Shown: positions 1 to 6,890, counted from the first letter of the stretch. The stretch is DNA of 9,018 bases from Candidatus Cloacimonadota bacterium (GCA_021108055.1 JAIORR010000300.1:1-9018), one strand, 5' to 3'. Made by a program: numbers and translations. Notes: generated by a model from the letters alone, not told the origin.

Positions 1-11
1 AATTATCAGCA

Positions 12-37
12 TTAATCCGCGTAAATCAGCGGCTTAA
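12..37 (-). terminator. Hairpin after the nifJ stop codon, possible terminator
   Basis: Directly after the nifJ TAA stop there is an inverted repeat: TTAA, one mismatch, CCGC, an 8-base loop, GCGG, one mismatch, TTAA. The position fits transcription termination for nifJ. No clear U-run follows before the window edge, so it may be only a 3'-end stabilising hairpin. Confidence 0.4.
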
Positions 38-3000
38 TTATTCTTCCGCCATTTTCTTGTATCTATCGTAACGTTCCCTGGCGTATTTATCGAATTCTGT
101 TCGGAAGCCATCCACTCTATCCGGGAAAGTTCTTTCCAGCGAAGTATAACGTGTTTCACCTTTCAGGAAATCTACCACAGGAATAGTAGGCTCTTTGGAA
201 TCGAGGATGAACGGATTCTTACCTTCTTTTTTCAAATCGGGATTATACCTGTAAAGCATCCAGTAACCGCTGTCCACCGCTTTTTTCTCTTCCTTCTGAG
301 TATATGTCATATCGAACCCATGATTGATGCAGGGTGCATAAGCAATAATGATGGAAGGTCCGTCGTATGCTTCTGCTTCGCGGATTGCCTTAAGCGACTG
401 AACTTTATTCGCACCTATGGCGATGGAAGCTACATAAACATAACCGTAACTCATCAACATCATTCCCAGGTCTTTCTTGACGGTATTTTTACCAGCTTCG
501 GCAAATTTTGCAACAGAACCCAGCGGAGTCGCTTTGGAAGCCTGTCCACCTGTATTGGAGTAAACTTCCGTATCCAGAACCAGGATATTCATATTTTTGC
601 CGGAAGCCATCACGTGATCTACACCACCATAACCAATATCATAAGCCCAACCGTCGCCGCCGAACGCCCAGACAGATTTTTCTATGAAGTAATTTTTCAG
701 TTCCATCACTTTCCTGATAAGGGCTTTTCTTTCATCACAGCAAGGTGTTAAAAGTTCCAACTCTATCAGTTCTTTAATATTTTTTACGTTTTCTCTGGCA
801 TCTGCTTCTTTGCTTCTCCAGTTATCTAATGTAAACTGCAAAGCTTCTTTCAGATCTTCGGAAATATCTTTTTCCAAAAGTAATTCCACAGTAGTTTTCA
901 ACTGTTTTCTATTTGCAGCTACTGCCAGGCTCATTCCAAAACCGTATTCCGCATTGTCTTCAAAAAGACTGTTTGCCCAGGTGGGACCATGACCGTCTTT
1001 ATTTTTACAGTATGGAATGGTTGGGAAGGTTGCACCCCAGATGGAAGAGCATCCCGTAGCATTTGCCACTAACATTCTATCTCCGAAGAGCTGCGTTATC
1101 AGTTTTACATAAGGAGTTTCACCGCATCCTGCACAGGCACCGGAGAATTCCATAAGCGGCTGCTTGAACTGGCTTCCTTTGATGGTGGTTTCACTGTTTG
1201 AACCCAGAACATCATTTGGAAGAGCATCGAAGAACAGGGCATTTGCAGATTCACCAGCATCTCTTTCCTCTTGGATTGGCTTCATTACCAAAGCTTCTTT
1301 AGGACATTCTTCTACACAATTTCTGCAACCTACACAATCTTCAACATAAACTTGGATTTTGTACCTGTATTCACCTTTATCTTTACCCATAGCATCCATA
1401 GTTCCAAAGCTTTCAGGTGCGTTTTTCAGGTCTTCTTCTTTTATCAATTTGGGTCGGATAGCTGCATGCGGACAAACCAGAGCACACTGATTACACTGAA
1501 TGCAATTTTCCGGTATCCAGTGAGGAACGAGTGGAGAAACACCACGCTTTTCCAGCTTTGTAGTTGCAGAAGGGACAAATCCATCGAACGGCATATCGGA
1601 AACCGGTATTTCATCACCTTTTTCCCTCATGATCTTTTCAACTACATTCTTAACGAAACCAACTGAATCATCAGGAACCAGTTTTTTCAATTCTGTATGT
1701 TTGGCAGGAACTTCTTTTGGTACGGGAATTTCCACCAAAGCTTCATTGGTCATATCCACAGCCTTCCAGTTCATTTCTACAACATTCCGACCTTTTTTAT
1801 TGAATGATTTTTCGATAGCTTTCTTGATCATCTTGATGGCAGCATCCCTTTCCAGTACGCCGGAAATCAGGAAGAAAGCCGTCTGCATCACCGTGTTGAT
1901 CCTGTTGCCCAGACCTACTTCATTGGCTATCTTAAGAGCATTGATATTATAAAGTCTGATCTTTTTATTAATTATGGTTTTCTGCATATCTATCGTAAAA
2001 TTCTCGAAGACCTCATCGTGATCCCAATTAGAATTAAGCAGGAAAACACCGTTATCTTTTATTCCTTCCAGAACGTCGTAACGTCCAATGAATGCCTGAT
2101 TATGACAGCCTATGAAATCTGCACTTACAACGAGGTACTCCGACTGAATAGGACTTTTCCCGAAACGAAGATGAGAACGTGTGATACCACCGGATTTTTT
2201 GGAATCATATTGGAAATATCCTTGAGCATACATATCGGTATTATCTCCGATGATCTTGATGGAATTCTTGTTAGCGCCTACTGTTCCATCGGCTCCCAGA
2301 CCCCAGAATTTGCAATTGATCGTTCCCGGAGGAGTGGAATCTATATCTTCTTTTACGGAAAGTGAAAGATTGGTAACATCATCATTTATACCCACAGTAA
2401 AGTTATGTGTGCAGGCTCCATCAAGATGATCGTAAACTGCTTTTATCATGGAAGGAGTGAATTCCTTGGAAGAAAGCCCGTAACGACCACCAATGATAGT
2501 GAGGTCTTTTTTATCTTTAAGGGTAGCTACAACGTCCAGATAAAGCGGTTCACCGACTGAGCCGCATTCTTTTGTTCTATCCAGAACTGCTATTTTCTTA
2601 ACGCTTTTGGGAATTGCATCTATAAATGCCTTTACAGAGAAAGGACGATAAAGACGAACCTTGATAAGACCGAGCTTTTCACCCTTTTTATTTAAGTAGT
2701 TAATGGTTTCTTCGATTGTTTCAATACCGGTTCCCATAGCAATAATGATTTTTTCCGCATCGGGAGCGCCAACATAATCGAACAGGTGATATTGACGTCC
2801 GATAACTTTTGCCAGTTTATCCATGTATTCCTGAACGATATCAGGTGTTCCATCATAATATTTATTTACGGTTTCCCTGCCCTGGAAATAAACATCAGGA
2901 TTCTGAGCACCAACTTTTACCTGAGGTCTTTCCGGGTTCATAGCTCTACCGCGGAAATCTTCCACATACTGCATCTCCACCATTTCTTTCATTGTATCAT

Positions 3001-3565
3001 AATCAATTACCTCGATTTTCTGAATTTCATGTGAATTTCGGAATCCATCAAAGAAGTTAAGGAATGGCACTTTTGACTTAAGTGTGGCAAGATGAGAAAC
3101 AATTGCCAGATCCATTATTTCCTGGATAGAACCTTCTGCCATCAGACCAAAACCAGTGTTACGAGCACTCATAACATCGGAATGATCTCCAAAAATAGAA
3201 AGTGACTGCACAGCAAGAGAACGAGCTGAAACATGGAAAACCGTAGGCAGCATCTCCCCCGCTATTTTATGCATGTTGGGAAGCATGAGCATGAGACCCT
3301 GCGATGCTGTGAAAGTGGTGGTGAAAGCTCCTGCAGAAAGTGAACCGTGCACCGCACCTGCAGCACCGGCTTCCGATTGCATCTCGATAACATCTACTGC
3401 CTGTCCGTAAACATTCTTCCTGTCATTAGCAGCCCAGGCGTCTGCCATTTCTCCCATCGCTGAAGATGGAGTGATAGGGTAAATTGCCGCTACTTCACTG
3501 AATGCATACGCCACATGAGTTGCTGCGGTATTCCCATCCAGAGTAACTTTTTTAAACTTTTTCAT
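38..3565 (-). CDS. nifJ: Pyruvate:ferredoxin (flavodoxin) oxidoreductase, single-chain
   Basis: This cytoplasmic enzyme decarboxylates pyruvate with CoA to acetyl-CoA and CO2 and passes two electrons to ferredoxin or flavodoxin; it is central to anaerobic carbon metabolism. The 1175 residues match the usual length of the homodimeric single-chain form (about 1170-1230). Visible domains in order: N-terminal pyrimidine-binding domain with YPITPSS at 29-35; transketolase-C-like domain around 260-400; EKR/gamma domain around 420-600; a two-cluster ferredoxin domain with C688/C691/C694/C698 and C744/C747/C750/C754; and a C-terminal TPP-binding domain with CAGCGE, ATGCSS and GDGWAYDIGYGG (D971 in the GDG motif). 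CAGCGE, ATGCSS and the late APC supply the cysteines expected for the proximal 4Fe-4S cluster. The start is supported by GGGAG eight bases upstream of ATG and by the conserved N-terminal DGNTAATHVAYAF. It appears monocistronic. The upstream region carries a 57-bp block repeated before the neighbouring lipoprotein gene. Nothing is missing or frameshifted. Confidence 0.98.
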   Translation of the reverse strand: MKKFKKVTLDGNTAATHVAYAFSEVAAIYPITPSSAMGEMADAWAANDRKNVYGQAVDVIEMQSEAGAAGAVHGSLSAGAFTTTFTASQGLMLMLPNMHKIAGEMLPTVFHVSARSLAVQSLSIFGDHSDVMSARNTGFGLMAEGSIQEIMDLAIVSHLATLKSKVPFLNFFDGFRNSHEIQKIEVIDYDTMKEMVEMQYVEDFRGRAMNPERPQVKVGAQNPDVYFQGRETVNKYYDGTPDIVQEYMDKLAKVIGRQYHLFDYVGAPDAEKIIIAMGTGIETIEETINYLNKKGEKLGLIKVRLYRPFSVKAFIDAIPKSVKKIAVLDRTKECGSVGEPLYLDVVATLKDKKDLTIIGGRYGLSSKEFTPSMIKAVYDHLDGACTHNFTVGINDDVTNLSLSVKEDIDSTPPGTINCKFWGLGADGTVGANKNSIKIIGDNTDMYAQGYFQYDSKKSGGITRSHLRFGKSPIQSEYLVVSADFIGCHNQAFIGRYDVLEGIKDNGVFLLNSNWDHDEVFENFTIDMQKTIINKKIRLYNINALKIANEVGLGNRINTVMQTAFFLISGVLERDAAIKMIKKAIEKSFNKKGRNVVEMNWKAVDMTNEALVEIPVPKEVPAKHTELKKLVPDDSVGFVKNVVEKIMREKGDEIPVSDMPFDGFVPSATTKLEKRGVSPLVPHWIPENCIQCNQCALVCPHAAIRPKLIKEEDLKNAPESFGTMDAMGKDKGEYRYKIQVYVEDCVGCRNCVEECPKEALVMKPIQEERDAGESANALFFDALPNDVLGSNSETTIKGSQFKQPLMEFSGACAGCGETPYVKLITQLFGDRMLVANATGCSSIWGATFPTIPYCKNKDGHGPTWANSLFEDNAEYGFGMSLAVAANRKQLKTTVELLLEKDISEDLKEALQFTLDNWRSKEADARENVKNIKELIELELLTPCCDERKALIRKVMELKNYFIEKSVWAFGGDGWAYDIGYGGVDHVMASGKNMNILVLDTEVYSNTGGQASKATPLGSVAKFAEAGKNTVKKDLGMMLMSYGYVYVASIAIGANKVQSLKAIREAEAYDGPSIIIAYAPCINHGFDMTYTQKEEKKAVDSGYWMLYRYNPDLKKEGKNPFILDSKEPTIPVVDFLKGETRYTSLERTFPDRVDGFRTEFDKYARERYDRYKKMAEE

Positions 3566-3586
3566 TTTTTTTACTCCCTGTATTTG

Positions 3587-3643
3587 ATTTTCAATTTCTT
3601 TCTCGCTCCAAATTTGTAGTAATTATTTTCACGTCAATTAAAT
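3587..3643 (-). repeat. 57-bp direct repeat, copy A, in the nifJ leader
   Basis: These 57 bases are identical to 4801-4857 in the same orientation, 1214 bases apart. Similarity continues with scattered mismatches to about 3670 and perhaps, with small indels, to about 3707. Copy A ends 21 bases before the nifJ ATG. On the minus strand it includes TTGACG (3637 down to 3632), a reasonable -35 element, but no clean TATAAT follows at 16-18 bases. The 3' part would be 5' UTR. Its conservation suggests a promoter or leader control segment, or a recent recombination product. Confidence 0.9.
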
Positions 3644-3665
3644 TTAATTTTTAATATATTTTAAT
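3632..3665 (-). promoter_or_regulatory. Putative nifJ promoter region
   Basis: TTGACG on the minus strand sits in very AT-rich DNA about 70 bases ahead of the nifJ start codon and is preserved in both copies of the 57-bp repeat. No consensus -10 hexamer is present at standard spacing; a loose TAC-AAATTTG lies 13-22 bases downstream. The call rests on position and on preservation of the block, not on a full consensus match. Confidence 0.3.
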
Positions 3666-3716
3666 AATGTATTTTACTATATAATGTTGTTTTTCTTATC
3701 TTTAAAGCTTCTGGAA

Positions 3717-3848
3717 ATGGAAAGAAATAAAAAAAATTATCTCCCAAAAAGTGTAAAAAGGGTAATAATTAATCTACCCAAAAACGTCAGAACAAACCAA
3801 AGTTGGAATCAGGTAGATGCCGAATCAGACGAAAGCGTACTATCCTAA
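3717..3848 (+). other. Short open frame in a GC-richer island, doubtful gene
   Basis: An ATG at 3717 opens a 43-residue frame ending at TAA 3846-3848; an in-frame ATG at 3684 would give 54 residues. The C-terminal half (SWNQVDAESDESVLS) has protein-like composition, but GGA sits only one base before the ATG at 3717, too close for a good ribosome-binding site, and no family is recognised. Most of it lies in an island (3781-3840, 26 of 60 bases G or C) next to DNA at 12 of 60 (3661-3720). Its TAA stop is embedded in an attC-like CTAAC...GTTAG motif. It could be a chance reading of an interspersed repeat rather than a gene. Confidence 0.2.
3755..3779 (-). terminator. Weak intrinsic terminator candidate for the lipoprotein gene
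   Basis: On the minus strand GGGTA, a 10-base AT-rich loop and TACCC are followed at once by TTTTT. It lies about 100 bases after the lipoprotein stop and before the nifJ promoter area, the expected place to end that transcript. The stem is only five base pairs, so the call is tentative. Confidence 0.35.
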
Positions 3849-3880
3849 CCCATCAACACATTGTTAGCAGTTAAAGTTTT

Positions 3881-4693
3881 TTAATTAAATGGATTTGGGA
3901 AATTTTGCTTTAATTTTGTTTCAATCGGTGGGATTACACCATTACTATCTTTATTAGTTACTTTTGATTTCCCTTTATTTTTCCATGAGGTTTCAGGATC
4001 CCATATAATATTAAATTCATTATTTTCATCTTCCACGATAACATATTCAAATTGATGAATATCGCTTGAGTTTTCATCAAAAAGACATATCACGGTCGTG
4101 TCGGAAAATGCTTCTAAACCAAGAATTTCTCCGTTCTCATCAACAATTTGTAAGGAATCCAAGTCATAAAAATTTACAAAAGGTTTTTTATTTTGGCTTA
4201 TAAATAAACCTTCAGCATTTGTAGAACCATTTTTATGGTTATTACTAAAAGAAAGCAAATACATCATGATTTCACCCTGATAATATAATGTATCATTTTC
4301 ACTTGCATTCATCGAACAATAATAAACACCGGAATTAACGCTATTGTCTTCATCATCCTTTCCATTCCAAACTACAGAATGATAACAAGCAGGTAGTTCT
4401 TCTGAAATTAAACTACGAATAATATTTCTTTCAATATCTCCAATATTCAATTCGACAAAACTGGCTTTCTCCAGCCTAAAAGGAATTGTTGTACAAGCTC
4501 TTAAAGGCCATTCGAATTCTCCCCAAGGATTATTAAACTTGTTTATCAATACAATATTTAGACCTTCAACCGGATTACCTGCCAAATCTTTTACATTAAT
4601 CTTAAATGAAAATTCTTCATTATTAGTATTGGGATCGGTAATACAACTTAATAAAATTAAACAACAAACTATACATAAAGTAAATCTCTTCAT
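3881..4693 (-). CDS. Lipoprotein with FlgD-type Ig domain and truncated PNPFN sorting tail
   Basis: Predicted secreted lipoprotein of 270 residues. A signal peptide (1-16, hydrophobic IVCCLILL) ends in LLSC with the lipidated cysteine at 17. Residues 28-60 resemble a carboxypeptidase-regulatory-like beta domain (INVKDLAGNPVEGLNIVL). Residues 68-147 look like a FlgD Ig-like domain: SLISEELPACYHSVVWNGKD followed by SGVYYCSM. Residues 254-270 (ETKLKQNFPNPFN) are the opening of a type IX-secretion style C-terminal sorting domain, but TAA follows immediately, so the remaining 60-80 residues of such a tail are absent. ATG has GAGG five bases upstream. The region is visibly AT-richer than nifJ (16 of 60 G or C at 3901-3960 against 26 of 60 at 61-120), consistent with transfer. 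Its function is unknown; surface or envelope location is inferred. It may be a truncated gene. Confidence 0.8.
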   Translation of the reverse strand: MKRFTLCIVCCLILLSCITDPNTNNEEFSFKINVKDLAGNPVEGLNIVLINKFNNPWGEFEWPLRACTTIPFRLEKASFVELNIGDIERNIIRSLISEELPACYHSVVWNGKDDEDNSVNSGVYYCSMNASENDTLYYQGEIMMYLLSFSNNHKNGSTNAEGLFISQNKKPFVNFYDLDSLQIVDENGEILGLEAFSDTTVICLFDENSSDIHQFEYVIVEDENNEFNIIWDPETSWKNKGKSKVTNKDSNGVIPPIETKLKQNFPNPFN

Positions 4694-4773
4694 TTTTCCT
4701 CTCTTCTTGTTTTTTTGCTTGCTGGTGTGTGCACATTGTTACCATCTGCTTTTCTCATTTCAACAGCAAACAT
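4690..4773 (-). CDS. Small ORF (27 residues) overlapping the lipoprotein start
   Basis: ATG at 4773 opens a 27-residue frame beginning MFAVEMRKADGNNVHTPAS and ending in a lysine- and arginine-rich tail. Its TGA overlaps the lipoprotein ATG as ATGA, a classic translational-coupling arrangement. The ATG falls where the nifJ ATG lies relative to the 57-bp repeat (AGTAAAAAAATG at both loci), so it is the first start codon favoured by the copied leader. No strong Shine-Dalgarno precedes it. The DGN...H..A pattern faintly recalls the nifJ N-terminus (DGNTAATHVA) and could be a decayed piece of it, or coincidence. It could be a leader peptide, a remnant or a chance frame. Confidence 0.35.
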   Translation of the reverse strand: MFAVEMRKADGNNVHTPASKKTRREEK

Positions 4774-4800
4774 TTTTTTACTGCTTTAGTTTTACCATTT

Positions 4801-4857
4801 ATTTTCAATTTCTTTCTCGCTCCAAATTTGTAGTAATTATTTTCACGTCAATTAAAT
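4801..4857 (-). repeat. 57-bp direct repeat, copy B, upstream of the lipoprotein unit
   Basis: Exact second copy of 3587-3643. The next base differs (G at 4858 against T at 3644), and alignment then decays through AT-rich sequence to about 4927. It lies 27 bases before the ATG of the 27-codon ORF at 4690-4773 and 107 bases before the lipoprotein ATG. Downstream of both copies the sequence meets again at AGTAAAAAAATG around a start codon, as if the whole nifJ leader had been copied here. Confidence 0.9.
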
Positions 4858-4935
4858 GTAATTTTTATTATATTTTATTATTTTGTAATTTGTTAAACAC
4901 ACAAATCTCTTTCTTATATCAAAGATGTGTTTTGA

Positions 4936-5199
4936 ATAGAAAAGGAGTATTTCTTCACCCTTTTCCATGAATCCCATCGAATTAAGAACACTTTTGTTAG
5001 TAATTCAAAATTCAATAGTGATGTTGAAACTGTTCATGATTTGATTGAAGACGAGTTCTATAAAGTCGAATCTTTCAAATCAAAGAAACTGGATATTTTT
5101 TACTTTTTACCGGTCACAATAATTTTTTTTACAATTGAAATTATTCTTTCAATTATTTTTTTACTCCATATGAATTTAAGAAAAATAAATGAAATATAA
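4936..5199 (+). pseudogene. Open frame without a normal start: C-terminal fragment of a membrane protein
   Basis: A frame free of stops for 87 codons runs from just after TGA 4933-4935 to TAA 5197-5199, in DNA where stops should be frequent. It contains no ATG before the hydrophobic segment and no GTG; the earliest candidate is TTG at 5041 without a ribosome-binding site. The translation has a polar stretch (EDEFYKVESFKSKKLD), then a hydrophobic segment (about IFYFLPVTIIFF through IILSIIFLLHM) and a short basic tail ending NEI. That is what a C-terminal membrane anchor looks like. A good terminator follows on the same strand at 5261-5287. I infer a gene that lost its 5' part, possibly when the repeat-flanked unit to its left arrived. 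The family is not recognised. Confidence 0.4.
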
Positions 5200-5352
5200 G
5201 ATAGTGTATTATGAAGCATACACAGTATAAGGATGTTATCACGCCTGTTGGTTGCATAATGCCAAGTTATGTGGCTTGGTTTTTTTATAAAGTTAAATAC
5301 TATTTAATTTAATCTAAAAGGCTTTGTTAGTTTTTGTTCGTTTTGTTTGTTG
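5200..5352. other. Convergent intergenic region, otherwise empty
   Basis: Apart from the terminator, this stretch holds AT-rich sequence and a T- and G-rich segment (about 5324-5352) just after the flavoprotein stop. A 33-codon ATG frame at 5211-5312 reads straight through the terminator and has no ribosome-binding site, so it is not called. No terminator is visible for the minus-strand flavoprotein gene. Confidence 0.5.
5261..5287 (+). terminator. Intrinsic terminator, plus strand
   Basis: GCCAAG, an 8-base loop and CTTGGT (five Watson-Crick pairs plus one G-T) are followed by a run of seven T. The shape is right only for plus-strand transcripts, so it probably served the broken gene at 4936-5199. 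An alternative overlapping hairpin (GCATAA...TTATGT, 5254-5272) would compete with it. Confidence 0.7.
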
Positions 5353-6753
5353 CTAATTCTCCCCACAACTAACTCCTGCCACAAACCCAGTGCTCCATGC
5401 TATCTGTAAATTAAAGCCGCCGGTGTAAGCATCTACATCTATAACTTCACCTGCGAAATATAATCCGGGAACAAGTCTGGATTCCATTGTTTTAGGATTG
5501 ATCTGGCTTACTTCTACCCCACCGGAAGTTATGATCGCTTCTTTTATAGGACGGAATTTTTCCAGTTTAATGGCAAGATTCTTCAGCAGGAATCCCATTT
5601 TCTTGCGTTCTTCACGATTTATCCGGTGAGCTTTCTTTTTGGATGGAATACCGCTTAATTCGATGAATACCGGAATCATTTTAGATGGTAAAAGAAATTT
5701 TAGAATATTCCGGAGATCTTTGTTGGAGTTCTCTTTGAAATCGCGTTGCAGCCGCAGATCCAGTTTCTCTTCATCAAGAGCAGGTTTCAAGTCGATAACA
5801 AGTGTATGTTCTTCGATCTTTTTAACGTGTGAAGATGCAGAGAGAATTACCGGTCCCGAAACACCAAAATGGGTAAAAAGCATTTCCCCGAAATCTTCGT
5901 AAACTTTTTTATTGTTTTTATCATAAATTTTAATAGCTGCGTTTTTCAGTGAAAGTCCCTGCAGATCGGTTACCTGACAAGAACTTACAGATGGTTGAGT
6001 TTGTATAATTCCTCTTAATCTCGTCTTACAAAGCGGGGCAAAAAATTCGCAAGGTTTCAGGAACTCATGTGATTCAATAGGAACGAGAGAAGGTTTGAAT
6101 CTGGTGGTTTTGTGTCCCAACTGATGTGCAAACTTATAACCATCCCCTGTGGAACCTGTTACGGGATATGTTTTTCCACCCGTTGCAATAATGATCTTCC
6201 CGCTGCGGAATACATCGTCGTTTATCAATTTCACTGCAAACATATTTCCAAATTTCATTATCTCCGTAACTGCATTGTGGATTACTTCTACACCATTCCC
6301 GATGGTATATTTAATCATCTTTTCTACAACGCTTTTTGCTTTATTGCTGGCAGGAAAAACCCTGTTGCCGCGTTCGATCTTTGTTTCTAATCCAAGGTCA
6401 GAAAAAAAAGAGATAGTATCATAACTGGAAAACATGTAAAAAGCATTTATCAGGAACTTTCCATTTTTGGGAATATTTTCGATCAGTTCGGGAACATCAC
6501 AGTAATTTGTCAGGTTACAGCGTCCTTTTCCTGTGATCAGAAGTTTCTTTCCCAATACGGGATTCTTTTCGATGAGAAGAGTTTTTCTACCGCGTTTTGC
6601 AGACGTACCTGCTGCCATCAGCCCGGCAGCTCCCCCACCGATCACGATTACATCATACGTTTTCAAAATATTTTTTGCCGACTCTATGTTTTTTTTATAA
6701 ACATTATATATATTGGACGAATTACCGACAGGATGCAACCTGCCACATACCAT
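5353..6753 (-). CDS. BaiN/HI0933-family NAD(P)/FAD-dependent oxidoreductase
   Basis: Flavoprotein of the HI0933/YhiN/BaiN group; substrates of most members are unknown, and names such as aminoacetone oxidase or BaiN are by homology only. The FAD Rossmann motif YDVIVIGGGAAGLMAA is at 33-48 with the ribose-binding acidic residue E62 in LLIEKN. The family block GKKLLITGKGRCNLTN lies at 69-84, FTHFGVSGPVILSAS is in the middle domain, ITSGGVEVSQINPKTMESR follows, and the terminal GEVIDVDAYTGGFNLQIAWS closes the FAD site. The 466-residue reading starts at an ATG that overlaps the stop of the upstream small gene (TGATG), suggesting coupling, but it has no Shine-Dalgarno and adds 29 residues before the Rossmann fold that look unlike the family. 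A TTG at 6666 would give a more typical 437-residue protein starting KTYDVIV after its initiator; a perfect TATAAT at 6703-6708 lies about 37 bases before it. The start is therefore unsettled; the identity is not. Confidence 0.93.
   Translation of the reverse strand: MVCGRLHPVGNSSNIYNVYKKNIESAKNILKTYDVIVIGGGAAGLMAAGTSAKRGRKTLLIEKNPVLGKKLLITGKGRCNLTNYCDVPELIENIPKNGKFLINAFYMFSSYDTISFFSDLGLETKIERGNRVFPASNKAKSVVEKMIKYTIGNGVEVIHNAVTEIMKFGNMFAVKLINDDVFRSGKIIIATGGKTYPVTGSTGDGYKFAHQLGHKTTRFKPSLVPIESHEFLKPCEFFAPLCKTRLRGIIQTQPSVSSCQVTDLQGLSLKNAAIKIYDKNNKKVYEDFGEMLFTHFGVSGPVILSASSHVKKIEEHTLVIDLKPALDEEKLDLRLQRDFKENSNKDLRNILKFLLPSKMIPVFIELSGIPSKKKAHRINREERKKMGFLLKNLAIKLEKFRPIKEAIITSGGVEVSQINPKTMESRLVPGLYFAGEVIDVDAYTGGFNLQIAWSTGFVAGVSCGEN
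6703..6708 (-). promoter_or_regulatory. Perfect -10 hexamer inside the proposed flavoprotein N-terminus
   Basis: TATAAT on the minus strand would start transcription near 6696, about 30 bases before the alternative TTG start at 6666. The -35 position (CTGTCG at 17-base spacing) matches only three of six bases. AT-rich DNA yields such hexamers by chance, so this is suggestive only. Confidence 0.25.
6727..6744 (-). other. Hairpin just after the small membrane gene
   Basis: On the minus strand GGCAGG, a 6-base loop and CCTGTC form a six-pair stem with one G-T wobble, starting nine bases after the small gene's TGA. No U-run follows. If the flavoprotein starts at 6666, this would be an intergenic hairpin that could trim expression between the two genes. 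Confidence 0.35.
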
Positions 6754-6890
6754 CAGATATTCAGTGTAATGATCTGAGGAAAAAATTTGATCAGCACAAT
6801 CAGAACGAACATGGCTGCCAGTTGGACTAACTTAATATCCCAGATCGTAAATAACTTCAATCTTTGATTAAAAAAAGAAATCATTTTCAT
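6753..6890 (-). CDS. Small single-span membrane protein (45 residues)
   Basis: ATG at 6890 is preceded by AGGAGGG at ideal distance, the best ribosome-binding site in the window. The frame encodes 45 residues: an amphipathic basic start (MKMISFFNQRLKLF), the motif TIWDIKLVQLAA, and a hydrophobic segment (about 24-42, FVLIVLIKFFPQII) ending LNI. I recall short membrane proteins with a similar TIWDI plus single-helix layout in diverse anaerobes, but cannot name a family and none has a function I can state. The TGA overlaps the proposed flavoprotein ATG (TGATG), so the two are probably cotranscribed and may be translationally coupled. It is easily missed because of its size. A cytoplasmic-membrane location is inferred. 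Confidence 0.8.
   Translation of the reverse strand: MKMISFFNQRLKLFTIWDIKLVQLAAMFVLIVLIKFFPQIITLNI

Noticed and set aside
320..3034. Several plus-strand frames of 60-143 codons opposite nifJ
   Set aside because: They are antisense shadows of a strongly conserved coding gene, and none shows a recognisable domain.
3780..3880. Complete integron attC site
   Set aside because: Only an R''-L''-like half is visible; no complementary L'-R' half at attC spacing and no integrase in the window. Kept only as a low-interest observation.
4539..4970. 143-codon plus-strand frame across the lipoprotein 5' end and the repeat
   Set aside because: It is antisense to the signal peptide and N-terminus, then runs through the direct repeat and AT-rich DNA. 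Its composition is Phe/Leu/Ile rich from T-runs, and it has no ribosome-binding site or family.
5211..5312. 33-codon plus-strand frame
   Set aside because: It reads through a strong intrinsic terminator, has no Shine-Dalgarno, and no recognisable features.
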